DNA of 54,756 bases, taken from NCBI GenBank assembly GCA_036381035.1, contig DASVDQ010000029.1, positions 1-54,756 of the forward strand. Direction: 5' to 3'. Source of the stretch: Trueperaceae bacterium (GTDB lineage Bacteria > Deinococcota > Deinococci > Deinococcales > Trueperaceae). The position numbers and the translations under genes were made by a program. The notes beneath the pieces are model-generated. The model did not search any database, was not told where the DNA came from, and was given only the letters and a program-made list of their open reading frames with translations. Positions 8,599 through 18,678 of the stretch are shown piece by piece. Positions within the stretch are counted from its first letter, which is position 1, and each line of letters starts with the position of its first letter.

Positions 8599-10404
8599 AT
8601 GAAGCGCACCGACCTGCCGGTGCTACCCCAGCAGCCCGGCTGCTACCTCTACCTCGACCGCGATGGCCGCGTCATCTACGTCGGCAAGGCCAAGAACCTG
8701 CGCAGCCGCGTGCGCAGCTACTTCGGCAAGCACGCCGGCCAGAAGGCGCGGCTGCTGACGCGCGACGCCAAGGCGCTCGAGTTCATCGTCACGGCCGACG
8801 AGGTCGAGGCCCTGATCCTCGAGGCGAACCTCATCAAGCGGCACAAGCCGCACTTCAACGTCCTCCTCAAGGACGACAAGTCCTACCCGTTCCTCAAGCT
8901 CACGAACGAGCGCTACCCGACCCTCGTGTTCACCCGCCGGGTGATCAAGGACGGCGGCACCTACTTCGGCCCCTACCCCAGCGCCGGCTCGGTCAGGCGC
9001 GTGATGGACCTCGTCTACAGCGTGTTCAAGCTGCGCAAGAACTCCGGCGTGCCCATGCAGCCCCGCAAGCGGCCCTGCCTGCGCTACCACATGGGCCGCT
9101 GCTTCGCGCCCTGCGCCTACCCCGTCGACGACGAGGAGTACCAGCGGGTCGTGTCGCAGGTGAAGGCGTTCCTCGAGGGCAGGGTGGGCGAGGTCATAGC
9201 CCAGATGGAGGAGGGCATGAGGTCCGCCGCCGCACGGCAGGACTTCGAGCTCGCCGCCACCTACCGCGACAGGCTCGACGCCGTGAAGCGCGTGACGGGC
9301 TACGACTCGAGCGTCGTGCACAGCGAGTCCGACGACCTCGACTTCCTCGGCCTCGCCAAGGCCGGCGACTTCGCGATGGTGCAGCTCTTCCAGATGCGGG
9401 GCGGAAGGGTCGTGGGGCGCGACAAGCGCTTCCTCCAGAACGCCGAGGGCGCGACCGACGACGAGGTCCTCGAGGCGTTCATGGCCGACTACTACGGCCG
9501 CGCCATGCAGGTGCCGCCCCTCGTGCTCGTGCCGCCGTCGGACCTCGACCTCGGCGTCTGGGCCGACTTCCTCTCGGCGCGCGCCGGACGCAGGGTGGAG
9601 GTGCGCGTGCCGCGCCGCGGCGACAAGGTCGAGCTCATGGAGATGGCCCAGCGCAACGCCGCCACCGGCCTCGAGGCCGAGATCGCGCTGCTCGAGCGCC
9701 GCGGCGAGGCGCCGGGGGTGAGCGAGCTGCAGAAGCTGCTCGCGCTGGAGAGCCCGCCGTGGCGCATCGAGGGGTTCGACATCTCGAACCTCATGGGCGA
9801 GCACACGGTGGCGAGCATCGTGACGTTCGAGGGCGGGCGCGCCAAGCGCAGCGACTACCGCCGGCTCCGCATCCGCAACCCGCAGCGCTCCGACGACTAC
9901 TACGCCATGCACCAGGCCGTGAAGAGGCGCTTCACGGGCTCCCTGGCCGACAAGATGCCAACGCCCGACCTCCTCCTGATCGACGGCGGCAAGGGCCAGA
10001 TGAGCGCGGCCAGGCGCGCGCTGCAGGAGGCCGGCCTGCAGGTGCCGCTGGTGGGCCTCGCCAAGAAGCAGGAGACGCTGATCCTCGAGGACGGCGAGGA
10101 GCTGCTCGTGCCGCTGGCGCACCCGGCGCTGAGGCTCCTCATCAACGTCCGCGACGAGGCGCACCGCGTGGCCGTGGGCTACAACAGGCAGCGCCGCGGC
10201 AGGGCGCTCACGAGGAGCGTGCTCGACGACGTGCCGGGCATCGGCCCCAAGCGCCGCGACGCGCTGCTCGCGCACTTCTCCAGCGTCGACGAGCTGCGCT
10301 CCGCCGACGTGGGCACCCTCGCCGCGATCCCCGGCGTCGGCCAGGCGGCGGCCAAGGCCGTGAAGGACTACTTCGCGAGCGAGGAGAGCCGGCAGCGGGC
10401 CTAG
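8599..10404 (+). CDS. uvrC: Excinuclease ABC subunit C
   Basis: 601 residues, full length. UvrC makes both incisions around bulky DNA lesions in nucleotide excision repair, working with UvrA and UvrB. The N-terminal GIY-YIG nuclease (about 13-90, [21 protein letters not shown]) makes the 3' cut. A cysteine cluster ([14 protein letters not shown]) follows, then a UVR motif for UvrB contact (about 200-230), the RNase H-like endonuclease domain ([34 protein letters not shown]) for the 5' cut, and a tandem helix-hairpin-helix at the end ([30 protein letters not shown]). The transcript is probably leaderless. Confidence 0.97.
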   Translation: MKRTDLPVLPQQPGCYLYLDRDGRVIYVGKAKNLRSRVRSYFGKHAGQKARLLTRDAKALEFIVTADEVEALILEANLIKRHKPHFNVLLKDDKSYPFLKLTNERYPTLVFTRRVIKDGGTYFGPYPSAGSVRRVMDLVYSVFKLRKNSGVPMQPRKRPCLRYHMGRCFAPCAYPVDDEEYQRVVSQVKAFLEGRVGEVIAQMEEGMRSAAARQDFELAATYRDRLDAVKRVTGYDSSVVHSESDDLDFLGLAKAGDFAMVQLFQMRGGRVVGRDKRFLQNAEGATDDEVLEAFMADYYGRAMQVPPLVLVPPSDLDLGVWADFLSARAGRRVEVRVPRRGDKVELMEMAQRNAATGLEAEIALLERRGEAPGVSELQKLLALESPPWRIEGFDISNLMGEHTVASIVTFEGGRAKRSDYRRLRIRNPQRSDDYYAMHQAVKRRFTGSLADKMPTPDLLLIDGGKGQMSAARRALQEAGLQVPLVGLAKKQETLILEDGEELLVPLAHPALRLLINVRDEAHRVAVGYNRQRRGRALTRSVLDDVPGIGPKRRDALLAHFSSVDELRSADVGTLAAIPGVGQAAAKAVKDYFASEESRQRA

Positions 10405-10416
10405 CGCGAGGGAGAG

Positions 10417-10471
10417 GCGAGCCGGCGGGAAGGTCGGCTGCGCCGACGGACGGGCGGCGAGGCCGGCTCGC
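10417..10471. terminator. Branched hairpin between convergent genes
   Basis: Ten-bp arms GCGAGCCGGC (10417-10426) and GCCGGCTCGC (10462-10471) enclose an inner 5-bp hairpin (10434-10446). The structure lies between the uvrC stop and the convergent GNAT stop and may terminate both. There is no T tract. Confidence 0.5.
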
Positions 10472-10498
10472 GGGCGCGGCCGGCCGGCGGCGCGGTAG

Positions 10499-11050
10499 CT
10501 AGCCCGCGGGCGCCGCCGGGCGCGCGCCCGCCTGCAGCTCGCGCCAGGCCGAGCGGGTCAGTTCCATGAAGACGTCGACGCGGCCGCTCGGGCCCACCCG
10601 GCGACGCACCTCCTGGAACCCGACCTTCCTGAAGGCGGCCTGGGCCCGCTCGTTGTCGCCGAACGTCTCGAGGCGCACGAGCTCGAGCCCGAGGTGCGAG
10701 AAGGCGTAGGTCAGCAGCGCGCGCATCGCCTCGGGTCCGTAGCCGCGCGACCAGTGGGTCTTCTCGCCGATGATGATGCCCAGCGTGGCCGAGCCGCCGT
10801 TAACGTCGTAGAGCTCGGTGGTGCCTATGAACTCGTCCCGCTCGTCGAAGATGCCGAAGGTCGCCCTGTCGTGGCGCTGCGCGTCGGCCTTCAGCAGGCG
10901 CTTGAGCAGCCACAGCGGCATGCGGTTGGGCGGCGTCCCGTTGAGGTAGGAGATCTCCGGGTCGCGGAAGTGGCTCTGCAGCCGTCGCCAGTCCTGCTCG
11001 GTGAACTCCTCGAGCGGCCGGAGCGTGACCCTGCCCCAAGCGGGCCTCAT
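10499..11050 (-). CDS. GNAT-family N-acetyltransferase (RimJ/RimL type)
   Basis: 183 residues. The fold is recognisable from FGIFDERDEFIGTTELYDVN, the acetyl-CoA loop region GIIIGEKTHWSRGYGPEAMRALLTYAF (with the R/Q-x-x-G-x-G/A element as SRGYGPEA) and the C-terminal RLETFGDNERAQAAFRKVGFQEVRRR typical of RimJ/RimL-like enzymes. It would transfer acetyl from CoA to an amine, possibly a protein N-terminus or a small molecule; the substrate is not predictable. The ATG at 11050 is chosen because TAGACT lies 7 nt upstream; a TTG two codons earlier is less likely. It is divergent from moxR, with 62 bp between the two starts. Confidence 0.82.
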   Translation of the reverse strand: MRPAWGRVTLRPLEEFTEQDWRRLQSHFRDPEISYLNGTPPNRMPLWLLKRLLKADAQRHDRATFGIFDERDEFIGTTELYDVNGGSATLGIIIGEKTHWSRGYGPEAMRALLTYAFSHLGLELVRLETFGDNERAQAAFRKVGFQEVRRRVGPSGRVDVFMELTRSAWRELQAGARPAAPAG

Positions 11051-11057
11051 GGGCAAG

Positions 11058-11063
11058 AGTCTA
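11058..11063 (-). promoter_or_regulatory. Leaderless -10 box of the GNAT gene
   Basis: TAGACT on the minus strand is 7 nt before the ATG at 11050. It shares a 62-bp divergent region with the moxR promoter. Confidence 0.55.
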
Positions 11064-11096
11064 CTCGCTGCCGGGGCCGGCGAAGCGGGTCGCCCG

Positions 11097-11102
11097 TATA
11101 CT
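11097..11102 (+). promoter_or_regulatory. -10 box of the moxR operon
   Basis: TATACT is 10 nt before the moxR ATG at 11113, giving a leaderless or few-nt leader transcript. It is probably the promoter of the six-gene operon that runs to malQ. Confidence 0.55.
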
Positions 11103-11112
11103 CCGAGTCGAC

Positions 11113-12075
<963 letters not shown>

Positions 12076-12091
12076 CCACGGCGCCCCGGCG

Positions 12092-12967
12092 ATGCTGACC
12101 GCCCGCAGCCGCGCCCTCCTCGACCGCTACTCCCTCGCCTCGCGGGCGCTGGCGGCCGTGAGCGGCGAGCGCGTCAGCCGCGAGCCGGGACAGGGCGTCG
12201 AGTTCCACGACTTCAGGCCGTACCAGCCGGGCGACGAGCTGCGGTACGCCGACTGGCGCGTCTACGCCCGCACCGGCCGGCTCTACACCCGCCTCTACCA
12301 GGCCGAGCGCGCCGTCCGGCTCCACCTCGTCCTCGACGACTCGGCGAGCATGGCCGTGGGCGGCAAGCGCGCCTACGCACGGGTCTTGGCGCAGCTCATC
12401 AGCTACGTCGCGCAGCGCGACGCCCCCACGCAGGTCCACCGCGTTTCCGGCGGCAGCAGCAGGCCGCTGCAGGGGCGCATCGCGATGAGCGCCACGTGGT
12501 CGTTCATCGACGAGTCCATCGGCGCCCGCGGCAGCGGCCCCGTGAGCGGGCTGAAGACCTTCGCGCTGTCGCTGCCGCCCCAGCGCGGCAGCGGTCTCGC
12601 CCTGGTGATCTCCGACCTGTTCGAGGACGCACCGCTGCGTCCGGGCCTCTCGGCCCTCAAGGCGCGCGGGCTGGACGCGGCGTTCCTGCAGGTCGTGGCC
12701 GCCGAGGACCTCGACCCGCCCCGCGGCGAGCTCGAGGTCGTCGACGTGGAGACGGAGGAGAGGCGGCCCGCCGGCCCCGACGAGGTGGAGGCCTACCGCC
12801 GCGAGGTGAGGCGGTTCCTCGAGCGCACCCGCGAGACCGTGCTGCGCGCGGGCTTCAGGCACCTCTTGCTGGTGGCGCCGCCGGCGGGCGCAGCGGGGGA
12901 GCACGCCGCGCTGGAGAAGGAGGCGTTCGCCGACCTGCTGAGGGCGGGGGTGCTGGTGAGGCGGTGA
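12092..12967 (+). CDS. DUF58 protein with von Willebrand A-like fold
   Basis: 291 residues. The DUF58 signature FHDFRPYQPGDELRYADWR lies at about 38-56, and a MIDAS-like metal site DDSAS at 82-86 begins the vWA-like domain. No membrane segment is predicted, unlike many DUF58 proteins, which carry two N-terminal helices. DUF58 proteins are the usual partners of MoxR ATPases and are thought to bind a client protein through the metal site. The stop overlaps the next gene by 4 nt (GTGA), implying translational coupling to the kinase. Confidence 0.88.
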   Translation: MLTARSRALLDRYSLASRALAAVSGERVSREPGQGVEFHDFRPYQPGDELRYADWRVYARTGRLYTRLYQAERAVRLHLVLDDSASMAVGGKRAYARVLAQLISYVAQRDAPTQVHRVSGGSSRPLQGRIAMSATWSFIDESIGARGSGPVSGLKTFALSLPPQRGSGLALVISDLFEDAPLRPGLSALKARGLDAAFLQVVAAEDLDPPRGELEVVDVETEERRPAGPDEVEAYRREVRRFLERTRETVLRAGFRHLLLVAPPAGAAGEHAALEKEAFADLLRAGVLVRR

Positions 12968-13767
12968 GGATCATCGGCACGCTGCTCGAGGGGGGCTTGC
13001 AGGTGCTGCGCGAGCTCGACAGGGGGGTGTCGGCGCGCGTCTACCTGGCGAGCGACGGCAGGCGCCTGGCGGCGCTGAAGCTCTTCCGCGTCGAGGACTC
13101 CTGGCGCGCCGCGCGCGAGCTGGAGGTGGGGAGCGGCCTCGACCACCCGCACCTCAACCCGATCGACGAGTCCCTCGTGGTCCTCGGCCGTCCCGCGCTG
13201 CTGATGCCGCTGGTGCTGGGCGTGAGGTACACGCGCTGGGCCGACAAGGGCGCCGACGTCGCGCAGCGGCTCGAGGCCCTGGCCGGCGTCGCCGACGCCC
13301 TGGCCTACCTCCACGCCGGCGGGGTCGTGCACCGCGACGTGAAGCCGGAGAACGTGCTCGTCGACGCCCGCGGGCACGCCAAGCTGCTCGACTTCGACCT
13401 CTCGGCGCGGCTCGGCGAGCCGCCGGGGTCCACGCCGCCCATCGCCGGCACGCTCGCCTACCTCAGCCCCGAGCAGGCGCGCGGCGCGCCCGCCACGCCC
13501 GCGTCCGACGTCTACGGGCTCGGCGTCGTCGCCTACCGGGCCGTCACCGGCCAGGCGCCCTTCACCGGCGACGTCGACGAGGTCCTCAAGGCCCACGCCG
13601 CGCTCGAGCCGACGCCGCCGTCCGACCTCGACCCCGCGCTGGCCCCGTTCGACGACCTCGTGTCCCGGCTGCTCGCCAAGGACCAGAGGGCGCGTCCGAA
13701 CGCCGCTGAGGCCGCGGAGGCGCTCCGAGCGGCGTCCCGTATGATGGCGCGCGTGAAGCCCTCATGA
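12964..13767 (+). CDS. Stand-alone Ser/Thr protein kinase (Hanks type)
   Basis: 267 residues, just a kinase domain with no membrane helix or sensor domain. The ATP lysine is K39 (LAALKLF); the catalytic loop is HRDVKPEN (123-130), the metal motif is DFD (143-145) in place of DFG, and the activation segment ends in SPEQ (168-171) followed by DVYGLGVVAYRAVTG. The glycine loop is poor: ELDRGVSARVYLA has one glycine where GxGxxG is usual. All catalytic residues remain, so activity is likely. GTG 12964 overlaps the DUF58 stop, and its own TGA overlaps the ATG of the first permease by 4 nt. The context suggests phosphorylation of a protein in this operon, which is inference. Confidence 0.88.
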   Translation: MRIIGTLLEGGLQVLRELDRGVSARVYLASDGRRLAALKLFRVEDSWRAARELEVGSGLDHPHLNPIDESLVVLGRPALLMPLVLGVRYTRWADKGADVAQRLEALAGVADALAYLHAGGVVHRDVKPENVLVDARGHAKLLDFDLSARLGEPPGSTPPIAGTLAYLSPEQARGAPATPASDVYGLGVVAYRAVTGQAPFTGDVDEVLKAHAALEPTPPSDLDPALAPFDDLVSRLLAKDQRARPNAAEAAEALRAASRMMARVKPS

Positions 13768-15992
13768 GCGACAGGATCGCCGTCTTCACGATGGCGGTCG
13801 TCACCGCGGCGGCCCTGATCCTGGCGCCGTGGGGCGCCGTGAACCGCGAGACCGGGGCCCGCAGCGCCGTGGTCCTGCTGCCGCAGCGCTACGTGGACTT
13901 CACGGGCCGCACGGCGCCCGTCGACTTCGCGGCGGGCGGGGCGGTGCTGCTGGTCACCTCCCTGGGCACGCTCCTCGCCGCCGGCGGGTCGCTCACCGGC
14001 TCCCGCGCGCGGCACGGGGCGTGGCTCGCGGCCGCGGTGCTGCTGATCGGGGCCAACGCCTGGGGCGTCTCGCGCTTCGGCGCCGCCGTCGACGAGGCGC
14101 GACGAGCGGCGGTGCGCGCCGAGGTGGAGGAGGCGATCGCCGACCCGAGCCCCCGCCAGGACCCCGCGGTGCTGCGGGAGGCGCTGGCGGCTTTCGACGA
14201 GCGGACGCTGGCCGAGAACATCGCGGCGGTCAGGGCCGGCGGGCTGAACATCAGGCGCCTGCCTTACGCGAACGTCGGCCCCGCCTGGGCGGCGTTCATC
14301 GCCGTCCTGCTCGGCCTGGTCGCCGGCGCGGCCGGGCTGCGCGCCTGGGCGGGTCCGCGGCGCGCGATCGACGCGTTCCTGAGGAGCGCGGCGGTGCCGG
14401 CGATCTCGATACTGCTCGCGCTGGCCGCCGCTGCCGTCGTCATACTGCTCCTGCAGCCCACGCCCGTCGCCGCCGGCCTGGAGCTCGGCGTGTTCGAGCG
14501 CCTCGTCGGGCGGCTCGACACGCTCTGGTACGCCTACTACACGATGTTCCGCGACGCGCTCGGCACCGTGGGCGGCTTCGCGGAGTCGCTCAAGCTGGCC
14601 ACGCCTCTCATCTTCACCGGCCTCGCCGTCGCCTTCGGCTTCCAGGCCGGGCTGTTCAACATCGGCGCGCCCGGCCAGATGGTCCTCGGCGCGATCGCCG
14701 CCGCCATGGTGGGGATCTACATGCCGGGGCCGCGCATCGTCACGCTGCCCCTGGCCGTCCTCGGCGCGTTCGCCGGCGGGGCGCTGTGGGGCGCGCTGCC
14801 CGGCTGGCTCAAGGCGCGCTTCGGCGCCAACGAGGTCATCGCGACGATCCTCCTGAACTTCGTCGCGGCCTCGGTGCTGCTGTTCATCCTCTCCTCGAGC
14901 AACGTCTTCGCGGCGGCGGCCCTGCGCATCATGGCGGCGATAGGCGTGCTGGCGCTGGTCGCCGTCGTCCTGCTGCTCGTCCCGCCCGTGAGGCGCACGG
15001 TGCGGCGGGCGCCGCGTCTGGCCCTGGCGGCCTTCGCCGTGGTCGTGCTGGCCGCCTGCGTGGTGGCCGGCCAGCCCCGGCCAGGCGACGCCCCCGTGAC
15101 CGTGCAGATGCCGTTCAAGGTGCCGGGCAACGAGCCGAAGTCGCAGCCGCTGCGCGTCGAGGCGCGGATGCCGCAGCTCCCCGAGATGGTGGGGATCGAC
15201 ACCCGCGCCTCCCCCGGCGTGAACGTCGTGCGCATCGACTACGCCCGGCTCGTCGCCCCGCTGGCGGCGCTGGCCTCGCTGTTCTTCCTCGGGCGCGTCA
15301 GGTCCCTGCGGCGCTGGCCGGCGCGGCTCGGCGCCGCGGCGCTGCTGGGCGTCGCCCTCTACCTGCTGCTGGCCCTGGTCGGCCTGAACCGCCTGCCCAC
15401 GGCGATCCCGCCCACGAACCTCAACGGCAGCTTCTTCCTCGCGCTCGTCGCCGCCGCGGTCGTCTACGTGCTGCTGTTCAAGACGCGCTTCGGCTACGAG
15501 CTGCGGGCGGTGGGCCTGGCGCCGGGGGCGGCCGAGTACGGCGGCGCGAACATCCCGCGCACGACGGTGATCACGATGGCCATCTCGGGCGGCCTCGCCG
15601 GCCTGACGGCGACGCACTACGTGCTCGGCGGCGCCCTCGAGGACTTCGCGCTGCGCCAGTCGATACCCACCAGCGACGGCTTCGACGGCATCGCCGTGGC
15701 GCTGCTGGCCGGCAACCACCCCTTCGGCATCCTGCTCTCGGCGCTGCTCTTCGGCGTCATGAAGTACGGGGGCTCGGTGCTGAACATCACCTTCCCTAAC
15801 CTCACGCGCGAGGTCGTGAGCATGATCCTCGCGCTCGTCGTGCTGTTCATCGCCGCGCGCGGCTTCCTTCCGCAGGCGTTCGTCGACCCCGCCTTCCGCC
15901 GACGCTACACCCACGCCGGTCAGCGCGACACGGTCGAGGGCGAGGAGGCGCAGCCGCTGGCGCAGCGGCCGCCGGCGGAGGAGGGGGCGTAG
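13764..15992 (+). CDS. Enlarged ABC transporter permease, nucleoside/BmpB-NupP type
   Basis: 742 residues, about twice the usual length of this BPD_transp_2 permease. The family core is seen at about 208-380 (ATPLIFTGLAVAFGFQAGLFNIGAPGQMVLG, GWLKARFGANEVIATILLNF) and again at about 553-700 (LLFKTRFGYELRAVGLAPGAAEYGGANI, DGFDGIAVALLAGNHPFGI). Two extra parts stand out: an N-terminal 200 residues with about four membrane helices and a charged helical loop (105-160), and an insertion at about 380-550 with several helices and a non-membrane segment (436-490). The protein sits in the inner membrane and would import nucleosides or purines with the second permease. No substrate-binding protein or ATPase is encoded here, so these must be elsewhere. 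It is coupled to the kinase gene by a 4-nt overlap. Confidence 0.85.
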   Translation: MSDRIAVFTMAVVTAAALILAPWGAVNRETGARSAVVLLPQRYVDFTGRTAPVDFAAGGAVLLVTSLGTLLAAGGSLTGSRARHGAWLAAAVLLIGANAWGVSRFGAAVDEARRAAVRAEVEEAIADPSPRQDPAVLREALAAFDERTLAENIAAVRAGGLNIRRLPYANVGPAWAAFIAVLLGLVAGAAGLRAWAGPRRAIDAFLRSAAVPAISILLALAAAAVVILLLQPTPVAAGLELGVFERLVGRLDTLWYAYYTMFRDALGTVGGFAESLKLATPLIFTGLAVAFGFQAGLFNIGAPGQMVLGAIAAAMVGIYMPGPRIVTLPLAVLGAFAGGALWGALPGWLKARFGANEVIATILLNFVAASVLLFILSSSNVFAAAALRIMAAIGVLALVAVVLLLVPPVRRTVRRAPRLALAAFAVVVLAACVVAGQPRPGDAPVTVQMPFKVPGNEPKSQPLRVEARMPQLPEMVGIDTRASPGVNVVRIDYARLVAPLAALASLFFLGRVRSLRRWPARLGAAALLGVALYLLLALVGLNRLPTAIPPTNLNGSFFLALVAAAVVYVLLFKTRFGYELRAVGLAPGAAEYGGANIPRTTVITMAISGGLAGLTATHYVLGGALEDFALRQSIPTSDGFDGIAVALLAGNHPFGILLSALLFGVMKYGGSVLNITFPNLTREVVSMILALVVLFIAARGFLPQAFVDPAFRRRYTHAGQRDTVEGEEAQPLAQRPPAEEGA

Positions 15993-15996
15993 CGCC

Positions 15997-16935
15997 GTGG
16001 ACGTCGTCGTGCTCCTCGCCCTGTTCTCGTCGATGGTCCGCGCGACCACGCCGCTGCTCTTCGCGGCCCTCGGCGGCCTGTTCAGCGAGCGCTCCGGCGT
16101 CGTGAACATCGCGCTGGAGGGGATCATCCTCTTCGGGGCCATGGCCGCGGCGATCACGTCCCAGCTCGTCGAGGCGCCGTTCCTCGCCGAGAACCCCGTG
16201 GCCCGCGTGCCCTTCGCGCCCTGGCTCGGCGTGCTGGCCGGGGCCGTCCTGGGCGGGTTCGTCGGCTGGATCCACGCCGTCGTGTCGATCCGCTACCGCG
16301 CCGACCAGATCATCTCCGGCACGGCGATAAACCTCATGGCCATCGGCATCCCCGCGGTCGTGTTGTCGGGGCTCTACGGCAACTCCTCCACCTCCGAGCC
16401 CATCCGCAACCGCCTGCCGCAGTGGGAGCTGTTCGGCATCGACAACCTCTCGTTCAGCCCGCTCGTCTACCTCGCGTTCCTGCTCGTGCCCCTCACCTGG
16501 CTCGTCGTCTTCCGCACGCCGTTCGGCCTGCGCCTGCGTTCGGTGGGCGAGCATCCGGCGGCGGCCGACTCGCTGGGCGTGAACGTCTTCCGCATGCGCT
16601 ACGCGGGCGTCGTCATCTCGGGCGTGCTGGCCGGCCTGGGCGGCGCCTACCTCTCGATCGGCAACCTCAACCAGTTCGTCAGCGAGATGTCGGGTGGCCG
16701 CGGGTTCATCGCGCTGGCGGCCCTGATCTTCGGCAAGTGGCACCCGTTCGGCGTGCTCGGCGCCACGCTGCTGTTCGGCGCCTTCCAGGCCACCGAGGTG
16801 CTGCTGGGCGGCGGCAACCTGCTCCCGCCCACGATCGTGCAGAGCCTGCCTTACGTCCTCACGATCCTCGTGCTGGCCGGGTTCGTGGGTCGCTCGGTCG
16901 CGCCCAAGGCCTCCGGCAAGCCGTTCGTCAAGTGA
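15997..16935 (+). CDS. ABC transporter permease, nucleoside type, second subunit
   Basis: 312 residues from GTG 15997, 4 nt after the first permease. It is a normal-sized BPD_transp_2 permease with LFSERSGVVNIALEGIILFGAMAA, RADQIISGTAINLMAIGIP, RTPFGLRLRSVGEHPAAADSLGVNVFRMRY and RGFIALAALIFGKWHPFG, all typical of the NupQ/YufQ partner of purine nucleoside importers. About eight membrane helices are expected. The stop overlaps the malQ GTG by 4 nt. Together the two permeases form the membrane channel; substrate specificity comes from a binding protein not present in the window. Confidence 0.9.
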   Translation: MDVVVLLALFSSMVRATTPLLFAALGGLFSERSGVVNIALEGIILFGAMAAAITSQLVEAPFLAENPVARVPFAPWLGVLAGAVLGGFVGWIHAVVSIRYRADQIISGTAINLMAIGIPAVVLSGLYGNSSTSEPIRNRLPQWELFGIDNLSFSPLVYLAFLLVPLTWLVVFRTPFGLRLRSVGEHPAAADSLGVNVFRMRYAGVVISGVLAGLGGAYLSIGNLNQFVSEMSGGRGFIALAALIFGKWHPFGVLGATLLFGAFQATEVLLGGGNLLPPTIVQSLPYVLTILVLAGFVGRSVAPKASGKPFVK

Positions 16936-18590
16936 GCGCGGCGCCGGAGGGCGCGCCCGCGTCTGCGCGCGCTCCGGATGGCGCGCCCGCGGCGAACGCG
17001 GCTCCGGTGCCGAGCGGGTCCCCCGCCGCGGGGTCGCCGGCGGACCGGCCCTCCCGGCCCGCCGCGCCGCGCGCGGCCGGCGTCCTGCTGCACCCCACGA
17101 GCCTCCCGGGGCCCCACGGCGTGGGCGAGCTCGGCCCGGAGGCGCTCCGCTGGCTCGACCTCCTGGCCGCCGCAGGCCAGCGGGTGTGGCAGGTGCTGCC
17201 CCTCGGCCCCACGGGCTACGGCGACAGCCCCTACCAGTCGTTCAGCACGTTCGCCGGCAACCCCTACCTCATCGACGTCGGCGACCTGGCCGCCGAGGGC
17301 CTGCTGCGGGACGACGACCTCGAGCCCCTGCGCGCGCTGCCGTCCGGCCGCGTCGACTACGGCGGCCTCTACGAGCTGAAGCTGCCGCTCCTGCGCCGCG
17401 CCGCCGACGCCTTCCTGGCGTCCGGCGGCGCCGGCGATCCCGGGTTCAGGGCGTTCGCGGAGCGCGAGGCCGCCTGGCTCGAGGACTTCGCCCTGTTCAT
17501 GGCGCTCAAGGAGGAGGCGGGGGGAGCGCCGTGGACCGCGTGGGAGCGTCCGCTCAGGCTGCGCGACCCGGCGGCGCTGGCCGACGCCGCCGAGCGCCTC
17601 GTCGCCGAGACCGCCAGGCAGCGCGTGTGGCAGTACTGGTTCTCCCGGCAGTGGTCCGCGGTCAAGGGCCGCGCGTCGGAGCGCGGCATCAGGGTGCTCG
17701 GCGACGTGCCGATCTTCGTCGCGCTCGACTCCGCCGACGTCTGGGCGAACCCGGAGCTGTTCCACCTCGGCGAGGACGGCCTGCCCACCGTGGTCGCCGG
17801 CGTGCCGCCCGACTACTTCTCCGCCACCGGCCAGCGCTGGGGCAACCCGCTCTACCGCTGGGACGTCATGAGGGAGCGCGGCTACGCCTGGTGGGTCGCG
17901 CGTCTGCGGCACGCCCTCGCCCAGGCCGACCTCGTGCGCATCGACCACTTCCGCGGCTTCGCCGCCTACTGGGAGATCCCGGCGGGCGAGCCCACGGCCG
18001 AGAGGGGCCGCTGGGTCGCGGGTCCCGGCGCCGACCTGTTCGATGCCCTGCGCCGCGAGCTCGGCGGGCTGCCCGTGGTGGCCGAGGACCTCGGCGTGAT
18101 CACGCCAGACGTCGAGGCGCTGAGGGACTCCTGCGGGCTGCCCGGCATGAAGGTGCTGCAGTTCGCGTTCGCGGGCGGCGCCGACGACCCCTACCTGCCG
18201 CACAACTACGAGCGCGACTGCGTCGTCTACACCGGCACCCACGACAACGACACGACGCGCGGCTGGTACGAGTCGGCGCCGGAGGCCGAGCGCGACCACG
18301 TGCGTCGCTACCTCGGCCGGCCCGACGAGGAGGTCGTGGACGGGCTCGTCCGCCTGGCCTACGCGTCGGTCGCCGACCTCGCCGTGGTCCCGCTGCAGGA
18401 CCACCTGGGGCTGGGTCCCGAGGCCCGCATGAACACGCCCGGCCGCGAGGTCGGCAACTGGACCTGGCGCTTCGCCTGGGACGACGTGCCGCCGTGGCTG
18501 GCGCCGCACCTGCACGGCCTGGCGTCGGTCTACGGCCGCGTGCCGGCGGGCGGTCCCGTCGACACGCCCTACCGCCGGACGGCCCTGTGA
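16932..18590 (+). CDS. malQ: 4-alpha-glucanotransferase (amylomaltase), GH77
   Basis: 552 residues from a GTG that overlaps the permease stop (GTGA). It transfers alpha-1,4-glucan chains between maltodextrins. GH77 residues are visible: the nucleophile Asp in VRIDHFRGFAAYWEIP, the acid/base Glu in VVAEDLGVITPDVEAL and the transition-state Asp in THDNDTTRGW; GDVPIFVALDSADVWANPELF is also characteristic. The catalytic domain begins at about residue 47 (AAGVLLHPTSLPGPHGVGELG). The first 45 residues are a low-complexity Ala/Pro/Ser tract not seen in normal amylomaltases (about 500 residues). A later start could remove part of it, but the overlap favours the GTG used here. Its place behind nucleoside permeases is unexpected. 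Confidence 0.93.
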   Translation: MSAAPEGAPASARAPDGAPAANAAPVPSGSPAAGSPADRPSRPAAPRAAGVLLHPTSLPGPHGVGELGPEALRWLDLLAAAGQRVWQVLPLGPTGYGDSPYQSFSTFAGNPYLIDVGDLAAEGLLRDDDLEPLRALPSGRVDYGGLYELKLPLLRRAADAFLASGGAGDPGFRAFAEREAAWLEDFALFMALKEEAGGAPWTAWERPLRLRDPAALADAAERLVAETARQRVWQYWFSRQWSAVKGRASERGIRVLGDVPIFVALDSADVWANPELFHLGEDGLPTVVAGVPPDYFSATGQRWGNPLYRWDVMRERGYAWWVARLRHALAQADLVRIDHFRGFAAYWEIPAGEPTAERGRWVAGPGADLFDALRRELGGLPVVAEDLGVITPDVEALRDSCGLPGMKVLQFAFAGGADDPYLPHNYERDCVVYTGTHDNDTTRGWYESAPEAERDHVRRYLGRPDEEVVDGLVRLAYASVADLAVVPLQDHLGLGPEARMNTPGREVGNWTWRFAWDDVPPWLAPHLHGLASVYGRVPAGGPVDTPYRRTAL

Positions 18591-18632
18591 GGCGCTGAGC
18601 CGCGCTCGTCCGTGAGAGGGGGACGAGGCGAG

Positions 18633-18656
18633 GGGCCGCGCGACGTCGCGCGGCCC
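18633..18656. terminator. Perfect 24-bp palindrome, bidirectional terminator candidate
   Basis: A gapless 24-bp perfect palindrome centred on AC/GT lies midway between the convergent malQ and natB stops. It is built almost entirely of G and C and would form a very stable hairpin in either RNA. No T tract follows. Confidence 0.6.
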
Positions 18657-18678
18657 GCTGGGGCACGGCGCGTGCCCC

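Noticed and set aside
13764-15992. Frameshift or fusion artefact explaining the long permease
   Set aside because: One uninterrupted frame covers the whole length with hydrophobic helices in both extra parts and normal codon choice; the conserved core resumes in frame after the insertion.
18633-18656. Palindrome as an integration or recombination site
   Set aside because: It lies exactly between convergent stops, there is no integrase or direct repeat nearby, and a terminator explains it.
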